Below, piece after piece: positions 7,416 to 11,656 of a DNA stretch of 11,656 nucleotides. The notes under the pieces are model-generated. The model worked only from the letters and a program-made list of their open reading frames with translations. It was not told the origin of the DNA and did no database searches. A program made the translations under genes and the position numbers. Location of the stretch: positions 1 to 11,656 of the forward strand of contig JAEOSR010000008.1 in NCBI GenBank assembly GCA_016840285.1. The letters are read 5' to 3'. This DNA is from Candidatus Hodarchaeota archaeon. GTDB taxonomy: Archaea; Asgardarchaeota; Heimdallarchaeia; Hodarchaeales; Hodarchaeaceae. The first letter of the stretch is position 1; each line of letters begins with the position of its first letter.

Positions 7416-7446
7416 TTTCCCCTTTTCTCACGGAGTGCCGAGATAA

Positions 7447-9309
7447 GTGATTGAGAATCGTTACAACGAAGTCCGAATGCTTCTCAGAAAAAATGAGATT
7501 GAGAAAGCAGAAAAAGTTTATGCAGAGCTGGCAAATTCAGCGAAAAGATTCACTAATGAAGAAAAATATTGGTTCTGTTTGTTAGGGAGTGAAATAAAAC
7601 GAAAAAGGAAAGATTATCAATCAGCAAAGGATGACATTGAAGAAGCATTCTTATTATCAAAAGAAATCATATTAGCTGACATACAAAAGAGCAGTCTTTA
7701 CGGAAGAATGGCTATAACCCAATACAGACTAGAAAACTATACAGAAGCAGCCTCTTTATTTCACAAAACATTATCATTTTTTTCTGATGATTTAGGACGA
7801 CAGAACTATTATCGACAAATGTTATGCAGTTGTTATGTCAAGTTAAAAGATGAAGAAGGTTTTTTTCAAGCTTTGAAGGCTGGATTGACTGATATTATAG
7901 AAGGTCAGCTTGAAAAGTATTGGAATTCAAATTTAAACTTCGCCTGGGATATAACTTGGCTTGCTAGACAGCTCCCATGGAGTGAAATTGTTACTAAAGC
8001 TCTTGATTTAAAATTCCAACAATCTGATAAAATTATCCAAGGTTTCTTAGAATATTTTCGTGCACGATTAGCCAGACAACAATTGGATCAGAGTAAATTC
8101 TTAATCTACATGCAAAAAAGCTTAAAGTTGTGTTCTGCAATAAGTTCGAAAAATTTTGTTTCGTTGTGTTTAAACTTCGTTGGAATGCTTCAATTGTTTG
8201 GTGAGTACCAAAGAGCCAAAAATATTTTGGCCCGATGCCTAGAAAAGATCCCAGACTCTTCTCCTCGAAGAGTCCATATTTTAAATACCTTAGGGTCCAC
8301 CCTACGATTTACTGGAGAATATAATCTCTCTATTCAATACTTAAAGGAATCTCTCAAGATAAATCAGACTATTCACGACATATGGCAGGAAGCTTATACT
8401 CACAATACGCTTGGGATGGTTTATACGCTAACTGGTAATACAAAGAAAGCAACAGAACATTATGAATCCAGTATGAGGCTAAGCAAGAAAGGTAATGATT
8501 ATTATGGGTTGGGATTCACCTATGGAGCACTTGGCTGGCTTGAGTCTAATCAAGGCAATTTGATCCAAGCGAAAAAATGGTATATATCAAGCATATCGAT
8601 ATTTGAGGAAAAAGCAAAAAACGTACCTGCAATAATCTTATTAGCTTATGCAGAATTATTATCAAAGATGGGAGATAAGTATTCTAAAGACGTTAATGTA
8701 CTAATCATTAAAGCACGAAACCAAATTTGGGCACAACAGAAGCGCCTAGATATTGGTAGATATTATAATACACTAGGAAATATTGCTCTCAACCAAAAAA
8801 AGAAGCTAGATCAGGCCCTAAAGGCGTTTTCGTTAGCATTAGAATATTGTGACTCCTTTGAAGTAGAAACACAAACCCTTTTAGGTATAATTAAAACAAA
8901 TTTAGAATTATTCTTAGATTCACCAACAAAATATGACTATTTAGAGAAAGTTAGGTTATTTCTATTTGATCTTAAATCTGCTGCTGAATCTTCTGCTCTT
9001 ATTTTAGGTGAAGTTGATTTAATCTTGGGGATCATTGAAATGCATTCACAACAATATCAAAAAGCAACCAAGAAATTCAATCAAGTTTTGAAACATGCAG
9101 AAGAACACAAATTTACTTTACTAGAAGCAAAAGTCCAGAAACAGAAAGAAACTCTTCAAATTTTGCACACACACGATCAACTGCAAAAAGTCACCTCTGC
9201 AACTAATGACCATGATTTAAAAACAAACTCCATCCGGGAAGCTATTGATTACCTTACTGAGCTCACGAAATTGTTCGGTACGCAGACTAAGAAAGAGGAC
9301 AGACCTTAA
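7447..9309 (+). CDS. TPR-repeat protein
   Basis: The 620-residue protein is built mostly of tetratricopeptide repeats. Clear units lie at about 82-112 (MAITQYRLENYTEAASLF), 275-305 (LGSTLRFTGEYNLSIQYL), 316-346 (LGMVYTLTGNTKKATEHY), 354-386 (LGWLESNQGNLIQAKKWY), 437-469 (LGNIALNQKKKLDQALKAF) and 517-553 (EMHSQQYQKATKKF). The long-helix spacing resembles MalT- or LGN/Pins-type TPR arrays more than 34-residue PPR-like ones. The last 40 residues are polar and probably disordered. There is no DNA-binding, kinase or catalytic motif, so a protein-protein adaptor in the cytosol is the likely role. The GTG start is fixed by an in-frame TAA immediately before it (7444-7446), with GGAG (7432-7435) as ribosome site; an ATG at codon 12 is a weaker alternative. 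A palindromic operator-like site lies just upstream. A small membrane ORF follows 46 bp downstream. Confidence 0.87.
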   Translation: MIENRYNEVRMLLRKNEIEKAEKVYAELANSAKRFTNEEKYWFCLLGSEIKRKRKDYQSAKDDIEEAFLLSKEIILADIQKSSLYGRMAITQYRLENYTEAASLFHKTLSFFSDDLGRQNYYRQMLCSCYVKLKDEEGFFQALKAGLTDIIEGQLEKYWNSNLNFAWDITWLARQLPWSEIVTKALDLKFQQSDKIIQGFLEYFRARLARQQLDQSKFLIYMQKSLKLCSAISSKNFVSLCLNFVGMLQLFGEYQRAKNILARCLEKIPDSSPRRVHILNTLGSTLRFTGEYNLSIQYLKESLKINQTIHDIWQEAYTHNTLGMVYTLTGNTKKATEHYESSMRLSKKGNDYYGLGFTYGALGWLESNQGNLIQAKKWYISSISIFEEKAKNVPAIILLAYAELLSKMGDKYSKDVNVLIIKARNQIWAQQKRLDIGRYYNTLGNIALNQKKKLDQALKAFSLALEYCDSFEVETQTLLGIIKTNLELFLDSPTKYDYLEKVRLFLFDLKSAAESSALILGEVDLILGIIEMHSQQYQKATKKFNQVLKHAEEHKFTLLEAKVQKQKETLQILHTHDQLQKVTSATNDHDLKTNSIREAIDYLTELTKLFGTQTKKEDRP

Positions 9310-9355
9310 TAATGGTAGATTTTATTTAAAATACTAAGTGGAGAAAGGGGAATGA

Positions 9356-9499
9356 ATGGTTTTGAAGGAGAAACTGACAAGAACAATAGCTCCTTATAGG
9401 AGATATCTCCCATATATGGCGTTTTTATATGCTATCTTTCTCGTAATTCTATTCTTATTCTTTTTAATTTTCGGAAAGTGTGTTTTGTATTTTGTATGA
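9356..9499 (+). CDS. Small single-pass membrane protein, 47 aa, possibly 5' half of a split gene
   Basis: The ORF begins at an ATG 5 nt after an AAAGGGG stretch (9344-9350), a good ribosome site. It encodes a basic N-terminus (KEKLTRTIAPYRRYLPY) followed by one very hydrophobic helix (about 21-40: MAFLYAIFLV then ILFLFFLIFG). The positive-inside rule puts the N-terminus in the cytosol. Its TGA (9497-9499) overlaps an ATG in the neighbouring frame, where a zinc-ribbon reading frame continues. It lies 46 bp after the TPR gene and is probably co-transcribed with it. Two readings are open: a true microprotein translationally coupled to the next ORF, or the front half of an 80-residue membrane/zinc-ribbon protein interrupted by a frameshift in the TTTTGTA repeat at 9483-9496. 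A basic N-terminus, a clean transmembrane helix and a ribosome site argue that it is coding. Confidence 0.6.
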   Translation: MVLKEKLTRTIAPYRRYLPYMAFLYAIFLVILFLFFLIFGKCVLYFV

Positions 9500-9591
9500 A
9501 CTGTGGTAACGCAGTCAGTCCTGAACACAAATTCTGTAGTTCCTGTAGAGCGAAATTGGATCCTATTATTACCGAAGAAAATTTCTCTTAA
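9478..9591 (+). CDS. Small zinc-ribbon ORF, possibly 3' half of a split membrane protein
   Basis: This frame encodes a compact zinc ribbon: FCMNCG, ten residues, then FCSSCRAKL, giving C-x2-C-x10-C-x2-C, the usual form of short archaeal and bacterial zinc-ribbon domains. The first cysteine codon is at 9493-9495, just before the ATG at 9496. A start at that ATG would therefore lose one zinc ligand. Only the GTG at 9478 gives an independent protein (37 aa) with all four cysteines, and it has no visible ribosome site. In-frame upstream sequence is open back to a TAG at 9397-9399 but shows no protein-like character, whereas the overlapping membrane ORF does. I therefore think the ribbon was, or is, the C-terminus of that membrane protein, joined by a frameshift or by repeat-number change. 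Zinc ribbons of this kind mostly mediate protein or nucleic acid contacts. Confidence 0.55.
   Translation: MCFVFCMNCGNAVSPEHKFCSSCRAKLDPIITEENFS
9483..9496 (+). repeat. Two tandem copies of TTTTGTA at an ORF junction
   Basis: Two exact 7-bp copies span the point where the membrane ORF and the zinc-ribbon ORF part frames. A third copy (7 bp, +1 in frame), or one extra T in either T run, would join both into one open frame reading through to FCMNCG. Two copies are few for active slippage, so this may equally be the scar of an indel or an assembly error. Confidence 0.5.
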
Positions 9592-9713
9592 GGTAAAACT
9601 TTGCTTCATTTCGTTAGTAACATCTCTTTTTACTTAAAAATTTGTCCTTAAGCTCCTCTTACAACACTAGAGAATACTTACTATGATTGATATTTTCATC
9701 CAACTTTATAAAA

Positions 9714-10925
9714 ATGGACTTCTATCTTAAGAAAATTAGTTTGTACTCAACTACAATTGAGGATTTGAACCCCTTGGATCTTAAAAACCTTCGTAAAGCA
9801 TTTCCCATAACTGAAAAAGCCATTTTTCTAAACCATGCGGCTATTTCACCTAGTCCTACTCCAGTCATTGAAGAATGCGATAAATGGCTGGTCCACCATA
9901 AGACATATGGTGATATGTACTACCCACCTCTAGCTAAGATTCTGGAAGGTATTGATGAGGATCGTAGAATAGTTGGGAAGTTTATAAATGCCAAATTTCC
10001 TGAAGAGGAAATTGCTTTCACCTACAATACAAGTTATGGTCTCGCTGCTATTGCTGAAGCTATTAAATGGGAACAGGGAGATCAAATTGTGATAAATGAT
10101 CTTGAATACACATCCAATTCCTATACATATCAAGTTCTCACAGAGAAATTTGGTCTGAATTTGGAAGTCATTCCAAACGTGAATGGAGTGCTTCCCATGG
10201 AATCTTTTAGTCAAACAATTGATCAATCGACTCGTCTTGTGGCAATTTCACATGTCCAATTTAGTAATGGATTTCGAACAGATCTAAATGAACTTGCTAA
10301 GATTTGTCATGAGAAAGAAGCTCATCTCATGGTTGATGCCATCCAATCTGTCGGAGCTATACCAGTAGACGTTCAGAAACAAGACGTGGATTATCTAGCT
10401 TCGGGAGGTTATAAATGGCTGCTTGGACCACTTGGTACTGGGTTTATCTATATTAAGAGGCAATTAGCTGAATTACTTAACCCTAGTTTCGTTGGTTCAA
10501 TGTCGGATGCAAATCCACTTGATTTATCGCATCATTCCCACTCTCCTGCTCGCGGAGCAAAACGATTTCAAGCATCATTAGGCCCACACACCATTCTATT
10601 AGCAAAAGCGGTTGAATTCTTGGACAACCTGGGTATTGAAAACATCTTTGCTCAAATTATGAAATTAACGGATCTAATTATTGAATTCGTGGAAAAAGAG
10701 AGTACCTACCAATTAAACACCCCAACTGAAAATATGCACCAGAGAAGCGGAATAGTTAATTTTTCGTGTCCAAATGGGGAGAAGATAGTTGACCAATTAC
10801 GTGAATTATCCATTCCTATTGCTATTTCATATCGCCAAGGGGGATTACGCATCTCTCCACACTGTTACAATACTGAAGAAGAAATTCAAACCTGTTTGGA
10901 AACGATTAAGTCATTAAATTTATAA
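9714..10925 (+). CDS. Class V aminotransferase-fold PLP enzyme
   Basis: This protein of about 403 residues belongs to the class V fold (cysteine desulfurase, isopenicillin-N epimerase, kynureninase and relatives). Seen, numbered from the ATG: LNHAAISPSP near 36-45 (family N-terminal motif), ISHVQFSNGFR with H180, DAIQSVGAIPVDV with D208 and Q211 (cofactor pyridine nitrogen and ring contacts), and SGGYKWLLGPLGTGF with the Schiff-base lysine K234. The C-terminal RISPHCYNTEEEI motif is also typical. Where SufS-type desulfurases have the RxGxxC catalytic loop before this motif, the sequence runs directly from IAISYRQGG into RISPH. Canonical desulfurase activity is therefore unlikely; an epimerase/lyase-like reaction on an amino acid fits better, with substrate unknown. 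The ATG at 9714 begins close to the conserved core; a TTG at 9687 would add nine residues of no clear value. No strong ribosome site is visible for either. Confidence 0.9.
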   Translation: MDFYLKKISLYSTTIEDLNPLDLKNLRKAFPITEKAIFLNHAAISPSPTPVIEECDKWLVHHKTYGDMYYPPLAKILEGIDEDRRIVGKFINAKFPEEEIAFTYNTSYGLAAIAEAIKWEQGDQIVINDLEYTSNSYTYQVLTEKFGLNLEVIPNVNGVLPMESFSQTIDQSTRLVAISHVQFSNGFRTDLNELAKICHEKEAHLMVDAIQSVGAIPVDVQKQDVDYLASGGYKWLLGPLGTGFIYIKRQLAELLNPSFVGSMSDANPLDLSHHSHSPARGAKRFQASLGPHTILLAKAVEFLDNLGIENIFAQIMKLTDLIIEFVEKESTYQLNTPTENMHQRSGIVNFSCPNGEKIVDQLRELSIPIAISYRQGGLRISPHCYNTEEEIQTCLETIKSLNL

Positions 10926-10977
10926 TAAATCAGTCATTCATCCGAGTCGACTACATGGAGTGGAATGGGTCAGGCAA

Positions 10978-10984
10978 TTTTTTT
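10978..10984 (+). terminator. Poly-T terminator candidate
   Basis: Seven consecutive T residues lie 53 nt after the aminotransferase stop, with a second run of six T at 11001-11006 inside a small CTCAA/TTGAG hairpin (10996-11009). Archaeal RNA polymerase terminates at T tracts without needing a strong hairpin, so these are the best candidates for the 3' end of this transcript. Confidence 0.45.
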
Positions 10985-11069
10985 GAATATTCCGTCTCAA
11001 TTTTTTGAGTAAGATGCAATACAATTCAGCTTCAATCGTTTCTTAAAATTGGAATCTTGGGTTCTTATT

Positions 11070-11119
11070 AAGGAAAAGAGACAATTACTAATATGTCTTA
11101 GCAAAACTCCTTTTTCCTT
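11070..11119 (+). repeat. Imperfect hairpin before tnpB, possible element left-end structure
   Basis: AAGGAAAA (11070-11077) pairs with TTTTCCTT (11112-11119). Inside, AGAC (11079-11082) pairs with GTCT (11095-11098), leaving a bulged hairpin that ends 10 nt before the first possible tnpB start. IS200/IS605 elements carry subterminal hairpins at their ends, so this may be part of the left end. No cleavage site or target motif could be assigned, and the left border of the element is not defined. Confidence 0.3.
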
Positions 11120-11129
11120 GGGATAGGAA

Positions 11130-11656
11130 TTGAACCAACTTAAACGGGTTGTCCGCACAGAACGTATTTGGTTAAAACCTCATCCTACGCTATTGAATGT
11201 ATGCCACCTATCAAAGAATCTATTCAATGAGGCTAATTTTATTGTACGGCAAGCCTTTTTTTCAGAGGGGCGTGGATAAAAGCAACAGAACTCCAGCAAC
11301 GGTTAAAGAAATCGACAAATTTCAAAACACTCCCCCTACATACCGCACTTAAGATCTTGCAACTTCTTGAACAGATGTGGAAATCATTTTTTAATTCAAC
11401 AGCAGATTGGAAAAATCATCCAGAAAAATATTTCAAAAAACCACGCCCACCGAAATATAAGCGAAAAGAAGGCGAATTTATCGTTCCTTTCAAAAAATCT
11501 CAAATCAGTCTCACAAATAAAATTCTTAGTACTAATTTTGCTGATATCAAAGTTAAAACACGGTTTAAATCTATTCAACCTATTATTGGGGGAAGAATCA
11601 TTCCTCAAGGATATGGATATGTGTTAGAAATCCTCTACTCAAAATATGTTAACCCA
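11130..11656 (+). pseudogene. tnpB: TnpB (IS200/IS605 OrfB) N-terminal part, frameshifted, runs off the right edge
   Basis: Reading from the TTG at 11130, the frame gives RTERIWLKPHPTLLN and CHLSKNLFNEANFIVRQAFF, the typical N-terminus of IS605-type TnpB. It then stops at TAA 11277-11279. The match continues one frame back: GAWIKATELQQRLKKS, LHTALKILQLLEQMWKSFF, DWKNHPEKYFKKPRPPKY, KEGEFIVPF, RIIPQGYGYVLEILY, open to the window edge. Adding one G to the GGGG run at 11267-11270 restores a single frame (FFSEGAWIKATE). TnpB is an RNA-guided nuclease linked to transposon homing. Its RuvC catalytic residues and the guide-RNA-encoding right end would lie beyond this window. No tnpA is seen upstream, so it may be a TnpB-only (IS1341-like) element. 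The single frameshift marks a recently inactivated copy or a sequencing error; the rest of the visible coding sequence is well preserved. Confidence 0.85.

Larger units (their letters stand above)
7089..7446. other. Intergenic region, 358 bp, carrying TPR-gene promoter
   Basis: No supportable gene is present. A 22-codon ORF (7165-7233) has no ribosome-site or protein features. The 3' part holds the promoter/operator elements of the next gene (7387-7415, listed separately) and GGAG (7432-7435) before its GTG start. The region is long enough for a small RNA, but no conserved RNA fold is recognisable. Confidence 0.4.

Noticed and set aside
9352..9399. 15-codon ORF ending in TAG that is in frame with the zinc ribbon, which raised the idea of TAG read-through (pyrrolysine).
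   Set aside because: The peptide after the TAG in this frame is not protein-like until the ribbon, whereas the overlapping frame encodes a clean transmembrane helix. A frameshift explains the data better.
9394..9609. Antisense open frame of about 70 codons covering the membrane/zinc-ribbon locus.
   Set aside because: It is the complement of a region whose plus strand shows a transmembrane helix and a four-cysteine ribbon; the antisense product has no features.
10945..10952. AGTCGACT palindrome shortly after the aminotransferase gene.
   Set aside because: Eight bp only, no supporting promoter or gene context; expected by chance.
11117..11150. On the minus strand, GGTTCAATTCC looks like a tRNA T-arm.
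   Set aside because: The T-stem pairs poorly, no acceptor strand or anticodon arm is found at proper distance, and the plus strand here begins a clear TnpB coding sequence.
11367..11627. 86-codon plus-strand ORF within the right end.
   Set aside because: It is in a different frame from the conserved TnpB reading (GEFIVPF, GYGYVLEI), so it is a shadow.

Overview
This AT-rich window carries only + strand genes, with TTG and GTG start codons in use. It looks archaeal, and the gene content points to the Asgard lineage. It holds a Rab-like small GTPase, a Rag/Gtr-like GTPase with a C-terminal roadblock/longin-like domain, a large HEAT-repeat scaffold, and a TtuA/Ncs6-type tRNA thiolation enzyme. 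The assignment rests on this 'eukaryotic-signature' combination, not on a marker gene, so the phylum is an inference.

Positions 91-4778 hold three consecutive genes that read as a GTPase module. They are a Rab/Ras-like GTPase (91-621), a Rag/Gtr-like GTPase (751-1665) and, 53 bp further on, a 1019-residue HEAT-repeat protein ending in TPRs (1719-4778). Two small GTPases of different families beside a large helical-repeat scaffold suggest a regulatory complex. The parallel with eukaryotic Rag and Rheb signalling to HEAT-rich TORC1 is suggestive but unproven.

Positions 5047-7088 hold a tRNA 2-thiolation enzyme (PP-loop ATPase with an Fe-S cysteine triad and two zinc-binding modules) and an unrecognised 262-residue protein. 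The intergenic gaps of this part contain several inverted repeats of unknown role.

Positions 7089-9591 hold a 620-residue TPR protein. Its promoter region has a TATA-like box followed by a perfect 8+8 bp palindrome placed like an operator. Just downstream lies a small locus: a 47-residue single-pass membrane ORF whose TGA overlaps, one frame away, an ORF encoding a four-cysteine zinc ribbon. The two look like a broken or phase-shifted single membrane/zinc-ribbon protein.

Positions 9714-10925 hold a class V PLP-dependent aminotransferase fold enzyme without the catalytic cysteine loop of cysteine desulfurases. A poly-T tract follows. The right end (11130-11656) is the N-terminal part of an IS200/IS605-type TnpB gene. 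It carries one frameshift and runs off the window. No rRNA, tRNA or CRISPR array was seen.
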